From positions 1 through 42,699 of the IMG/VR virus record IMGVR_UViG_3300010371_000018: a stretch of 42,699 nucleotides of DNA. One strand, 5' to 3'. Shown here in pieces: positions 29,214-37,743 of this stretch. The notes beneath the pieces are model-generated. The model did no database searches and was not told where the DNA came from. It saw nothing but the letters and a program-made list of their open reading frames with translations. Both the position numbers and the translations under genes were made by a program. The DNA comes from a virus. Each line of letters opens with the position of its first letter. Position 1 is the first letter of the stretch.

Positions 29214-29323
29214 TATACTGTAACCTTAGTGAATGTCTTTATGTGGCATGAACGACACAAGACCCGTCCATTAGATAAAACCGTTCTTAGTTCAGGATAT
29301 AAAGCAAAAGTAGTATAACTCAT
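29213..29323 (-). CDS. 36-residue CxxC miniprotein between connector and nozzle
   Basis: MSYTTFALYPELRTVLSNGR, then VLCRSCHIKTFTKV. It is coupled by one-base overlaps at both ends (TGATG and TAATG). The VLCRSCH end resembles the C-terminal zinc loop of an HNH nuclease, so it may be a remnant or a small zinc-binding assembly factor. Confidence 0.6.
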   Translation of the reverse strand: MSYTTFALYPELRTVLSNGRVLCRSCHIKTFTKVTV

Positions 29324-30219
29324 CAGATTGAAACATTCATCGGCGGCAAACCGAAGAGATCATATTGATATGAATCCAGACTTTGTAATACCTGACCGGT
29401 AGCCTTATCTGCATATACCTCAATATATTGGGTTAACAAATCCTGATACAACGATTTATATTCAGCGGCTGTTTCAGCATCCTTACGCTTCAAGTAGTAG
29501 TTGTACGCAGCAAAATATACCAGCCCTAGTTGATAGTCTTCGGGGATATCAGGCACCTGTCCAATAATACCTGCTACTCCCGTACTGGTTGGTCCTTGAT
29601 ACACATTTTCTAAAGTTATACTACTAGAACTTGTATAACCAACAATTGGATACCAATAACCATCACTACCATCCGTCACTTGTAAACTCATACCAACCAT
29701 TTTGCTATTAAATGCAGCAGTGGAAGTAACCGTTACAGAACCATTTGTGACATTAACCGTTGGAGTTGTATCATCTATGTTTAAGTCTTTTAAACGTGGT
29801 TCATAAGAAACAATAAGACCATTAGTAGCATTTACGGATGGTACTGGGTATAACCCAAGTTCATTTTTACCTCTAATGAACCCTGTGATTGGTATACCTA
29901 CGGTCACCGCTGGGATTAGATTAATACGATTCCACATTTCTTCACTATCTACAAGAACCACAGGTAGTGTCAAACCACCACTGGTAACACGCACAGTGGT
30001 AATTCGTACCATATCTTCTGGAAATGTGTAATATTGCTGACTAGCCACAAGGTTAGTCGTAGCTTCCTTACGTGTCCAATAACGACGACTGGCATTCTTA
30101 AAAATACGCAAACCTTGATTAATATCTGCCTGTATATTCGTCAGTGCCTGACTATTTGTAGTTGTACTTATACCTACTATGTCGGCCGCTCGTTTGTATG
30201 ATTGTGTATATGTGATCAT
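29323..30219 (-). CDS. Head-tail connector / tail adaptor protein
   Basis: The 298-residue product has the typical podovirus adaptor layout. An N-terminal helix pair (ALTNIQADINQGLRIFKNAS, RRYWTRKEATTNLVASQQYY) is followed by TFPEDMVRITTVRV, a central strand domain, then YQLGLVYFAAYNYYLKRKDA and a final helix. Such proteins (tail tubular A or gp4 type) bind the portal and carry the nozzle. It lies directly upstream of the nozzle gene. Confidence 0.75.
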   Translation of the reverse strand: MITYTQSYKRAADIVGISTTTNSQALTNIQADINQGLRIFKNASRRYWTRKEATTNLVASQQYYTFPEDMVRITTVRVTSGGLTLPVVLVDSEEMWNRINLIPAVTVGIPITGFIRGKNELGLYPVPSVNATNGLIVSYEPRLKDLNIDDTTPTVNVTNGSVTVTSTAAFNSKMVGMSLQVTDGSDGYWYPIVGYTSSSSITLENVYQGPTSTGVAGIIGQVPDIPEDYQLGLVYFAAYNYYLKRKDAETAAEYKSLYQDLLTQYIEVYADKATGQVLQSLDSYQYDLFGLPPMNVSI

Positions 30220-30235
30220 AACTTACCTTTGGTCA

Positions 30236-31216
30236 TTATAATGGTATAACCGATATTCTTCTATCCGCATATATTCCAGTGCCCGCGCCTCCCCCACCAG
30301 TCTGGACTTTGTATTTCATCTTAAACGTTGTTGAACCAGTTGATAAACCCGTATAAAGTAATGTGGTTCCAAACTTCTCTTCTGCTCCACCAGTAAAGGC
30401 TTGAAACCTCTGAGCATATATATCACTTGCAGCTAATGTATTAGCACCACTTAGTGTTACTCCTATCCAAGCAAATGCTGACGCCGTGCTTTGTATCATA
30501 TCGGCATAAATAGACACTAACGCCAACCCATTTGCTCCAATAGTGACAGTTACAGAATCAGTAGTAGTTGTAAGATCGGCATATGAAGTAGAGGTTGTAC
30601 TTTCAGATGTAGCCACATATGCTGCTTGAGCACCCGTAGATAGTTTGCTTGCTGTTACAGACGAATTCGTTAACACACTTCCAGCTATATTAGTAAGTGT
30701 ATTACTTCCTCCATCTATGGTTTTGTTGGTTAGTGTTACACTAGCAGCATTCTTGGTAGTGTCACTAGTGTTATCCACGTTTCCTAAACCAACATCTCCT
30801 TTAACTATCCCCGTAGGAGTCGTAATATTTGGACTGGTGCCGAATACAAGTGCACCACTACCAGTTTCATCAGTAATAGCTGTCGCTAAATTCGCACTAG
30901 TGGGTGTACCTAAAAAGGTAGCTATTCCAGCACCCAATGAAGTGATACCTGTACCCCCATTTCCTACCGGTAGTGTTCCCGTAATGTCTGTCGTTAGATT
31001 TGCCTGAGAAAATGCAGTAGTTCCAGAACCAGTACCACGTAGCAAGGTATTATTTGTTGCCGTAGAGACACCTGTACCTAACTTTGTTTCTACAGCTTTA
31101 ATAGCATCGTTTTCGGTACTATGAAGTATTGCGTGATCAGGATTGTTAGTAAAACTTCCAGCCAAAGGATTTGGTAAGGTAGTTCCGTCATCAATACTAG
31201 AAGGGTAATTACTCAT
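30236..31216 (-). CDS. Tail fibre-like protein, paralogue 1
   Basis: The 326-residue product begins NYPSSIDDGTTLPNPLAG with HAILHSTENDAIKAVETKLG, a fibre base motif. Typical fibre repeats follow (GNGGTGITSLGAG, SPNITTPTGIVKGDVGLGNV, VTLTNKTIDGGSNTLTNI), then a beta head. It is a clear paralogue of the gene at 31213-32118, sharing the same order and GLGNVDNTSD motif. Both probably form receptor-binding trimers. Confidence 0.78.
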   Translation of the reverse strand: MSNYPSSIDDGTTLPNPLAGSFTNNPDHAILHSTENDAIKAVETKLGTGVSTATNNTLLRGTGSGTTAFSQANLTTDITGTLPVGNGGTGITSLGAGIATFLGTPTSANLATAITDETGSGALVFGTSPNITTPTGIVKGDVGLGNVDNTSDTTKNAASVTLTNKTIDGGSNTLTNIAGSVLTNSSVTASKLSTGAQAAYVATSESTTSTSYADLTTTTDSVTVTIGANGLALVSIYADMIQSTASAFAWIGVTLSGANTLAASDIYAQRFQAFTGGAEEKFGTTLLYTGLSTGSTTFKMKYKVQTGGGGAGTGIYADRRISVIPL

Positions 31217-32118
31217 AATGGTATGGCCGATAACCTTCTTACGCCAAACGTTTCCGTGCCACCCGTTGTACGGTAGTTTAAAGTAAATGTCGTTGACCCC
31301 GCTGATAAACCAGTAACCAGAAATGATGACCCAACAGTACCGTCGTTAGAATTCATTTTATGTTGAATAGCGTTAGAATCACTGGCGGCAATCGTGTTTG
31401 CCCCAGAGGCACTGTAAGTTATAAATCCAATGTTTGTCCCTGTATTGAAAAAATATGCACTTACATTCAATAACACAATACCATTGTTTCCTATTGTTAC
31501 AGTCACAGAAGTTGTTACAGAATCTGATAGGGTTGTGACATAAGTTGCACTTGTTGTGGTAGCATTTGCCGATGTATTAATACCACTAGCAGATGTGTTA
31601 AGTTTACTTGAGGTAACAGAAGCATCCACCAAAGAAGACCCGCTTATACTACTTAATGTGTTATTACTTCCACTTATAGTCTTATTGGTTAATGTTACCG
31701 ATGCATTGTTTTTGGTCGCATCAGAGGTGTTGTCCACGTTACCCAGTCCTACATCCCCTTTAACAATGCCTGTTGGGGTTACAAGTGCCGGTGAGTTAGA
31801 TAATACAATGTTGCCCGTACCCGTAGAAGTGGTAACCCCACTGCCACCGTTAGCAACTGGCAACGTCCCGGTCACATCACTGGTAAGTACTACTTTGCCC
31901 CATGTGCTTGTACCATTACTAGAAGCCCGTAGAACTGTTGAAGTGGTAGAAGTTGAACTACCAGTACCCAATTTAGTTTCAAGAGCTGTAATAGCCCCTA
32001 TTTCGTTATCATGTAAGGCTGCATGAGTCACACTCCCTGCATTTGTTACTGTATTTGGCCCTGGTTGTGGTAGTGTTGTTGAGTCATCAAGCGATGCGGG
32101 ATAATTTGTACCACTCAT
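31213..32118 (-). CDS. Tail fibre-like protein, paralogue 2
   Basis: The start at 32118 (MSGTNYPASLDDSTTLPQPG) overlaps the upstream stop by ATGA, giving 301 residues. It shares NYPxSxDD, HAALHDNEIGAITALETKLG, GNGGSGVTTSTG and GIVKGDVGLGNVDNTSD with the next gene, but its head domain differs (after about residue 190). Tandem duplication with divergent tips suggests alternative receptors. Confidence 0.78.
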   Translation of the reverse strand: MSGTNYPASLDDSTTLPQPGPNTVTNAGSVTHAALHDNEIGAITALETKLGTGSSTSTTSTVLRASSNGTSTWGKVVLTSDVTGTLPVANGGSGVTTSTGTGNIVLSNSPALVTPTGIVKGDVGLGNVDNTSDATKNNASVTLTNKTISGSNNTLSSISGSSLVDASVTSSKLNTSASGINTSANATTTSATYVTTLSDSVTTSVTVTIGNNGIVLLNVSAYFFNTGTNIGFITYSASGANTIAASDSNAIQHKMNSNDGTVGSSFLVTGLSAGSTTFTLNYRTTGGTETFGVRRLSAIPL

Positions 32119-32504
32119 ACTACTACCGCCCAAGCTGTCACGTTCTTATTGTTACTTTGGTTCTGTACAAACATAGTGTAATCATAAGTATAAGTACTAT
32201 CGTATACTGCTGTACTATCATAAGTATACCCAAGTTGAGGAAGTGACTCATTTGACCAAGTGGTACTATTCTCTAGTCCTTTTGTCCAGGTGGTGGGGTT
32301 CTTATTATTGGTCTGATCTGTTGGTACAGCACTAATATAACTATATGTTCTGCTAGCATTGGTATAAGTTAGTGTAGAATCTGAATATAGATAGTAGGAC
32401 GGAAAGTTTGATTCATTATTCCAAATAGTTGTATTTCTAGTAGCTGTTACCCATAAGTCTATGTTTTTACTATTATTGCTCCATATTGTCTGGCTCTTTG
32501 ACAT
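32115..32504 (-). CDS. Two-repeat W/N/S/Y-rich virion protein
   Basis: The 129-residue product has an internal duplication: TTIWNNESNFPSYYLYSDST and STTWSNESLPQLGYTYDSTA, each followed by a TYxxASRTYSY or TYTYDYTM strand block and a closing QTNNKNPTTW or QSNNKNVTAW. It is nearly free of Lys/Arg/Glu runs. Probably a beta virion protein near the fibres. Confidence 0.65.
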   Translation of the reverse strand: MSKSQTIWSNNSKNIDLWVTATRNTTIWNNESNFPSYYLYSDSTLTYTNASRTYSYISAVPTDQTNNKNPTTWTKGLENSTTWSNESLPQLGYTYDSTAVYDSTYTYDYTMFVQNQSNNKNVTAWAVVV

Positions 32505-32516
32505 TTGTATTACCTA

Positions 32517-32879
32517 CTAAAATAGAGAAAAGAAGAAATTTACCACAGTACTGCTACCCGTTTTAAGATATACATTTGCTTGCCGAGCACAAGGAAATGT
32601 CATAATCGTAGCGGCAGGTAGTGTGAAATAAGCTGTCTGTGTACTATCTTCTGACACCTGTACGGCATTTGTAGTACTAATAATGGTCACTGATACTGCA
32701 TTAAGTGGTACAAGAAGTGTGGCAGTAGTGTTAACAGTTAAAGGGGAGGCGTTTGGAGATGCAGTTGCATCTATAGTCTGCATCTGGTTAGGAAAACTAT
32801 TCAAACCAACACGGTTGGCATCTGGAACTGCCGCACCAAATGGAGCAGATGTTTTAATTGCCGGCGGCGTGTATGCCAT
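32517..32879 (-). CDS. Hypothetical virion protein, 120 residues
   Basis: It starts MAYTPPAIKTSAPFGAAVPD and contains DANRVGLNSFPNQ, a phrase like DANRVPLL in the 442-residue protein two genes upstream. The rest is a small beta domain. AGGAG lies 8 bases before the start. Confidence 0.65.
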   Translation of the reverse strand: MAYTPPAIKTSAPFGAAVPDANRVGLNSFPNQMQTIDATASPNASPLTVNTTATLLVPLNAVSVTIISTTNAVQVSEDSTQTAYFTLPAATIMTFPCARQANVYLKTGSSTVVNFFFSLF

Positions 32880-32899
32880 TAGGATACTCCTAGTAAGTT

Positions 32900-32948
32900 A
32901 AAACCCACCAATAGAGGTGGGCTATTTGCCTTATACAGGGTGATTATA
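32900..32948 (-). promoter_or_regulatory. -10 box and 5' leader hairpin
   Basis: TATAAT (32943-32948, minus) has no good -35 at 17 bases. It is followed by GGCAAATAGCC and the 6-bp stem CCCACC/GGTGGG (32916-32921 with 32904-32909), then TTTTAA, before the gene at 32879. Same module, with the stem shifted into the loop part. Confidence 0.6.
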
Positions 32949-32986
32949 TCATAACACTTACACCTTAGATACAACATTGTAATTGA

Positions 32987-33460
32987 TTACATCTCTATCC
33001 AGTCAACTGATATAACTGTATTAGTTGCAAGTAATGCTTTACTGGATATTCCTAACGACCAACCTGCACTTACAGTATAGAGTTCATTGTTAAAGTCGTT
33101 TTCGGCATTGGTAAGAGCTGGTAGGTATTTTTGTACCACACCTGCAAGATCGCTACTATTAGTATCGTATGCCACATTTGCCACGGTTGTGAATATACCA
33201 TCATATAGATGTTGGTTCAAAGGAGTAACTGTATTTGCGGTCACCGTAGTAGCGGGATTACGTACCAGCTTTAGATTCGATTGTCCTACATTACTAGAAT
33301 AGATACTAATATTGTATATATATAGAGTCTTACCCGATCCTGTGGGATTAGATACAACGAATCGCAGATAGTTATTAAGTGCAAGAGTCGTGTTTGCAGT
33401 ACTTGCCGTCCAACCTTGTCCCGAGGATGCGGCAGTAAGGTTATTTTGGATGTATGACAT
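32987..33460 (-). CDS. Hypothetical virion protein, 157 residues
   Basis: AAGGAG precedes the start. It is strand-rich with a polar surface (NNYLRFVVSNPTGSGKTLYI is coincidentally P-loop-like but sits in a beta context). Unrecognised; between two virion genes. Confidence 0.65.
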   Translation of the reverse strand: MSYIQNNLTAASSGQGWTASTANTTLALNNYLRFVVSNPTGSGKTLYIYNISIYSSNVGQSNLKLVRNPATTVTANTVTPLNQHLYDGIFTTVANVAYDTNSSDLAGVVQKYLPALTNAENDFNNELYTVSAGWSLGISSKALLATNTVISVDWIEM

Positions 33461-33474
33461 ATGTTTCTCCTTTA

Positions 33475-34803
33475 TTACGCGTAATAGTTAACCCAAACAT
33501 CTACAGTAGCAGCTACTGCACCGGCAGTAATAATGTCTATTCCTGATACCATTTTAACCGGAGTTTGAAAGTTTATAATTGTCGGAATAGTTGTTAGAGC
33601 AGTCGTGGCAATTCCATTTACTAATTTCAGGGGTGTGCCTTGTTTATCCTGAATAGTTATAGTTGAAGTGGTACCAGCCACTTCGTTACTAACTGATATC
33701 GAAGAAATGTATGCCGTTGAGGCTATAGGAGTAGTTGTAGTATTACTTGTTAGATGAATCGAAAAAGTATTCAAAGAAGTACTAGCAGGTCGTAAACCTG
33801 AGTCCGAAACTACTAACTCATTACTTGCAGTAACATTGGCACCTCTTTCATTGCCAGCTGCATCACGGATTGTGGCGTACAAGTTACGATTTCCTGATAT
33901 TCTAAGGTTACCAAACTGGTTCTCGGTAATAGCCGTAGGAGATACATCGTCAAATTGCCCTATAATACCAACTGCTCCAATGCCTGTACCCGTTGAATTA
34001 GTGCCATTTACAATTGATCTTCCACGATCATAGTTAGAGCCATTGTAGTATCCAGTCGTAGTCGCAAGAGAAGTAGAACCACCCGCATCACTTACATTGT
34101 TTGAAGTAGATAAGGGTTGTAAGTTGGCAGATCCATCTTTAGCTCCTACTAGAAAGGCCGTGGTAGGAACAGCAGCTCCAGTAGTAGCGGACGAGCCAAC
34201 AATCCATGAACCTCCCTGATAAGTCGTAACACTAGCTGCTTCAGGAGTAGGCATACTCTCTATAGATATACGTACATTCACTGTGCCAGAAGCAACAGCA
34301 GTAGACCTAACCCTAAACTGATCTGCTCCACTAACAGATAATGTCCACATCCGATTTGTGTTTGTTAAAGAGGTGTAACCTGTTTCAATCGCAGTTCCAT
34401 CAGTACGTGCAGCGTTAACAGTATACCAAGTTGTACCATTGTCATCAGATATCTCAAATATACCACTAGCAGTTCCATACGTACCACTTATAGAAACAAT
34501 CACGGCTGAATAACCATCAAAGTTTGTGGTCGTTACTGAAGTAGTTTGGGTAGCATTCGTAAACGTACCAGTCGTATCAGCTAACTCACCGCCAATCACA
34601 GGCCATCCTGCCGATACAGCCGCAGCCGTACCCTGTGCAACTGTACCCCCACCGCCTCCGCTACTAGATACTTGTAGCAGATGTGTAGTGGGATCTGCTT
34701 CTAACACGACCGGTGTAACACCATCTGCTGTAGAAGCCGCTACCAACAACGGTACACGGTTTGCATCTCGTGGAGTTGAATACGGTGAACCAGATCGTGA
34801 CAT
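33475..34803 (-). CDS. Beta-rich virion protein, 442 residues
   Basis: The N-terminus RDANRVPLLVAASTADGVTP is followed by a Gly linker (SSSGGGGG) and repeated beta domains (FEISDDNGTTWYTVNAARTD; VNVRISIESMPTP). This is the type of head-fibre or tail-spike-like protein found downstream of capsid genes. Function not assigned. Confidence 0.65.
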   Translation of the reverse strand: MSRSGSPYSTPRDANRVPLLVAASTADGVTPVVLEADPTTHLLQVSSSGGGGGTVAQGTAAAVSAGWPVIGGELADTTGTFTNATQTTSVTTTNFDGYSAVIVSISGTYGTASGIFEISDDNGTTWYTVNAARTDGTAIETGYTSLTNTNRMWTLSVSGADQFRVRSTAVASGTVNVRISIESMPTPEAASVTTYQGGSWIVGSSATTGAAVPTTAFLVGAKDGSANLQPLSTSNNVSDAGGSTSLATTTGYYNGSNYDRGRSIVNGTNSTGTGIGAVGIIGQFDDVSPTAITENQFGNLRISGNRNLYATIRDAAGNERGANVTASNELVVSDSGLRPASTSLNTFSIHLTSNTTTTPIASTAYISSISVSNEVAGTTSTITIQDKQGTPLKLVNGIATTALTTIPTIINFQTPVKMVSGIDIITAGAVAATVDVWVNYYA

Positions 34804-34807
34804 TTAC

Positions 34808-35650
34808 TTAAATTGTACCATCATATAAAGACTTTGGGTCTTTATAATAATGTTTGGCATTTTCCATTTCTTCACGTTCTTGACGTAATGTTTCCCTTTT
34901 AGCCATAATCTCACGTTCTTTAGTGTCTAATGTTTGGAGTTTAGAACTTATCTCATCACTTATCTGTTGTCGTATTATATTTTGGGCGTTTATCTGCTTG
35001 TTTAGTTCATGCAGTTTGGTAGAAACAATATTAATCTCTGACTCAATTACTTCTTTACGGTTATCAATAGCAAGTACACTAGCTTCGTGATTATTCAACT
35101 CTATCTCAAATTTGTCTCGTGCAGTAGTAAGGTCAGTTTCTAAGTTTTTACATTCACTATAAAGGTTAGTTTTCTTAACTTCTAAATCCTTAATAATCTG
35201 TTTCGTTTCGATAATCTCATACTCAAGGCCACGTAGTTGCAGATTACCTTCTTGCGCTTGTTTGGATATAAGTCCTTCTTGCTGCTTATAATAATCCTGG
35301 CGCTCTGCAATCGACTCTTTAATGGTGCCAACTCCAGTGCGCAATTCACCTAACTTCTGTTCCCACTTAGCGTACGATTCTTGCTTCTTTAAGATTGCAT
35401 GTTCCAGTATAGTCTGTTTTCTAGCATATTCTTTATCCAAAGTCAACATACGGTCTTCTTGCTGAGACAATATAGCTTCGCGAGCTAATATAGTCGCATC
35501 TAACAAGGCTAAATCATGCTGACATTTAGTAATAGCAGCCTCAGTTTGTTCTGCTAATTTCTCTCTAGTGACTAGATATGCCTCACGGGCGTCCAACTCT
35601 TTAGACCTTCGCTGTAGCCGGTCGTCCAGGACCACGTTTGACTGGTTCAT
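34808..35650 (-). CDS. Coiled-coil protein, 280 residues
   Basis: A nearly continuous coiled coil (QRRSKELDAREAYLVTREKL, KQTILEHAILKKQESYAKWE, EIEIN-type heptads to residue 260). The start overlaps the preceding gene by 50 bases, and a later start is possible. It may be a morphogenesis or internal structural protein; function unknown. Confidence 0.7.
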   Translation of the reverse strand: MNQSNVVLDDRLQRRSKELDAREAYLVTREKLAEQTEAAITKCQHDLALLDATILAREAILSQQEDRMLTLDKEYARKQTILEHAILKKQESYAKWEQKLGELRTGVGTIKESIAERQDYYKQQEGLISKQAQEGNLQLRGLEYEIIETKQIIKDLEVKKTNLYSECKNLETDLTTARDKFEIELNNHEASVLAIDNRKEVIESEINIVSTKLHELNKQINAQNIIRQQISDEISSKLQTLDTKEREIMAKRETLRQEREEMENAKHYYKDPKSLYDGTI

Positions 35651-36125
35651 TTGTTTCTTCTGTTTTAAGAGCTGTAAAAGTAGGTACTTCCTTACCGATT
35701 AAAATACGGCCAATCCAATAGTCTTGAGCCGTACCATCACCAAAGTTAAATGCTCGTGCTTGGCCTGGCTTTACTTCTATGGTCATTACTGCTTTTTTAA
35801 CAGCTAACTTCTTGTACAGAGATTCAATCATAATATAGGCATTCGCACCCACAATGGTTTCAGACTCGCCCGGATCAAGCATCCAAACTTCTGGATCTTC
35901 CCTACGAGTATGGCGGTGCATACCATCTGGAGTATATTCATATTCTTCCTTCTCAGCTGGCATATATTGCCACATAAGAGGCTCGTCATCTACATTAATG
36001 ACCTTTACATACTCATGGGCTTTAAAACGCCCCATAAGGCGTTCCTGTAATGACATCTGGTTGGTATTTGGTTGAATACCATATGGCTTAACATCCTTAT
36101 TAACTGAGGTGTCTATGCGGGGCAT
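35601..36125 (-). CDS. Head-gene-cluster protein with C-terminal AT-hook
   Basis: The 174-residue product has a mixed alpha/beta core (EYVKVINVDDEPLMWQYMPA, DPGESETIVGANAYIMIESL) and ends VKRGPGRPATAKV, a canonical AT-hook (RGPGRP) that inserts into the minor groove. It may contact packaged DNA or be a capsid-associated regulator. It is the first gene after the promoter at 36200-36228. Confidence 0.68.
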   Translation of the reverse strand: MPRIDTSVNKDVKPYGIQPNTNQMSLQERLMGRFKAHEYVKVINVDDEPLMWQYMPAEKEEYEYTPDGMHRHTRREDPEVWMLDPGESETIVGANAYIMIESLYKKLAVKKAVMTIEVKPGQARAFNFGDGTAQDYWIGRILIGKEVPTFTALKTEETNEPVKRGPGRPATAKV

Positions 36126-36199
36126 TTAGTTGTCTCCATTAAATGCCACACTAAAAGAGGTTTTTGGCCTATTAGAGGGCTGTTGTTTCATGTAGTTGC

Positions 36200-36251
36200 A
36201 TAATACCATAAGTATCTTAAAAAGCAAAAAGAAGCCCGAGTAAGGACTTCT
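36200..36251 (-). promoter_or_regulatory. Terminator fused to promoter TTTGCT-17-TATTAT
   Basis: The terminator stem AGAAGTCC/GGGCTTCT (36244-36251 with 36230-36237, one G-U) is followed by TTTTT, which runs into the -35 box (36223-36228). The -10 TATTAT is at 36200-36205. It ends the upstream decoration transcript and restarts transcription. Confidence 0.7.
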
Positions 36252-36269
36252 TTTCTATATTTTTCCTTA

Positions 36270-36809
36270 TTAACTAATCTTTTGCAAGATAACGTTAATG
36301 GCACAGTTAGCTAGGTTAGTCACTGTACCGGCAAAGAGCAGGTTAACACGAGCACCTGCTGTGATAGTTGTCTGAGTTGTTATGGTCGCATTAACTGTGG
36401 TGTTCGCGGTACCTGACAACGAAACTGGTGTAGAGTTCTGAGCAGTTCCTGCACCGATGGCCTGTGTCCCCGTAGCTACCTCAATCTGAACTGTTCCCGA
36501 CGTAGAAGCTGTACCGAATACAGCACTTGCCGCCACAACTTTATAGGTACCAGTAACATTATCATTTACGAAAATGGTAGTTGATACTGCCCACGAAGCC
36601 GCAGCAGTCGGACCTTGTGTATATTGAGCACTCGTTGCGTATCCAATAATAGTTCCGTTTATAGTAACTGTTCCATTTAGAGTCATTGCTCCAGAAAAGG
36701 TGGCCGCCCCTGTGACTGCTAGTGTACTACCAAAGGTAGCTGGTTTATTTGTTCTGAGGCCGTCCATACGAACAACTTCTACGTACTTCTCCAATAGGCG
36801 GTTAGGCAT
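36270..36809 (-). CDS. Virion protein, 179 residues, fibre-stalk like
   Basis: A short charged N-terminus (MPNRLLEKYVEVVRMDGLRT) leads into tandem GTLTVTGAATFSGAMTLNG-type repeats of trimeric beta-helix stalks, then a beta domain rich in Thr/Ala. Probably a short head fibre or capsid spike. Confidence 0.68.
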   Translation of the reverse strand: MPNRLLEKYVEVVRMDGLRTNKPATFGSTLAVTGAATFSGAMTLNGTVTINGTIIGYATSAQYTQGPTAAASWAVSTTIFVNDNVTGTYKVVAASAVFGTASTSGTVQIEVATGTQAIGAGTAQNSTPVSLSGTANTTVNATITTQTTITAGARVNLLFAGTVTNLANCAINVILQKIS

Positions 36810-36846
36810 ATTAAGTACCCCTTTCTTTTAGCCGAAATTAGGCTTA

Positions 36847-37635
36847 TTAACTACCAAATGTTAGAAATGCCGGTGCTGAAGTGCTTGCATTAATTGCAAT
36901 CTTAGTAATGCCAAGGATTGGCACAGTAGATGCCGTAGCAGCTTTAACGTTACCGGCAGTTGTTGTTGACTGTCCAAATGCGCCACCTACGGTAATAGTA
37001 CCGCCAGCGTCGTTAAGTACTACACAGTCACCATATGTCTGTACCCAACCGTAGTTAGTAACTGTTGAAGTATTTGGCACTGGCATAACGGTTAGACCAA
37101 TCGTTAATGCAGCAGTCGTAGAGCTAACTACGCCGCTATAGTCACTAATGCGTAAGTTGGCAGTATCCGTACCCGGAACCAATGCAGTTGTGTGGCGAGT
37201 AGGTTCTGCTAGATAAAGTGTTACTAGACCAGTAGTACTGGTCTGGGCAGTGTTTCCCTTAATTTTGTAGGTATAGTGACCAGTATCGGCTGATGCACCA
37301 CCAACGATTACATCAATATATCCTTCCGCGAACTGATCTTGGGTAACAGCAGTACCTGCAAGAGTCACGACAAGCGAGTTTGACCCAGTCGCAAGCTGTG
37401 CAACAGTGTTACCACCTGATGTGGCTGTAGCAGTAAGTGCCAACCCCTGATAGTTTGCAGTTAGTGCAGGTGCTTGTACAAGCAAACCTGGAGCAATGGT
37501 AGATGTACCACCGAACTTTACGTAACGAAATCGTCGACCGTCGGCTGTAGCACCAGTTGCGCCAAGTTGTGTTTGCTGAGTTGTAGCCAGAACACTAATA
37601 TCTTGCTCAGCTAAGGTTCTAATTCCTGTGTCCAT
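36847..37635 (-). CDS. Capsid decoration-like protein, 262 residues
   Basis: It lies downstream of the capsid and HNH genes. The sequence is beta-rich (RYVKFGGTSTIAPGLLVQAP; YGDCVVLNDAGGTITVGGAF) with few charges, fitting a head decoration or cement protein. AAAGGAT is the ribosome-binding site. It has its own promoter and leader hairpin. Confidence 0.65.
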   Translation of the reverse strand: MDTGIRTLAEQDISVLATTQQTQLGATGATADGRRFRYVKFGGTSTIAPGLLVQAPALTANYQGLALTATATSGGNTVAQLATGSNSLVVTLAGTAVTQDQFAEGYIDVIVGGASADTGHYTYKIKGNTAQTSTTGLVTLYLAEPTRHTTALVPGTDTANLRISDYSGVVSSTTAALTIGLTVMPVPNTSTVTNYGWVQTYGDCVVLNDAGGTITVGGAFGQSTTTAGNVKAATASTVPILGITKIAINASTSAPAFLTFGS

Positions 37636-37655
37636 ATGATCCTTTTCTTAAGATA

Positions 37656-37689
37656 ATAAAAAAGCAAATAACCTGTGAGGGCTATTTGC
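37656..37689 (-). promoter_or_regulatory. 5' leader hairpin/terminator of the decoration gene
   Basis: Minus strand GCAAATAGCC/GGTTATTTGC (37680-37689 with 37664-37673) is a 10-bp stem with one G-U, followed by six T. It starts within about 10 bases of the predicted transcription start. Confidence 0.85.
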
Positions 37690-37699
37690 CAATAGGTAC

Positions 37700-37728
37700 A
37701 TAGTAACTGCTAGTTTGTGTTAGGGCAA
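37700..37728 (-). promoter_or_regulatory. Promoter TTGCCC-17-TACTAT
   Basis: The minus-strand -35 is at 37723-37728 and the -10 at 37700-37705, with a 17-base spacer, in the gap after the HNH gene. Confidence 0.75.
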
Positions 37729-37743
37729 GAAAAATATGGTAAG

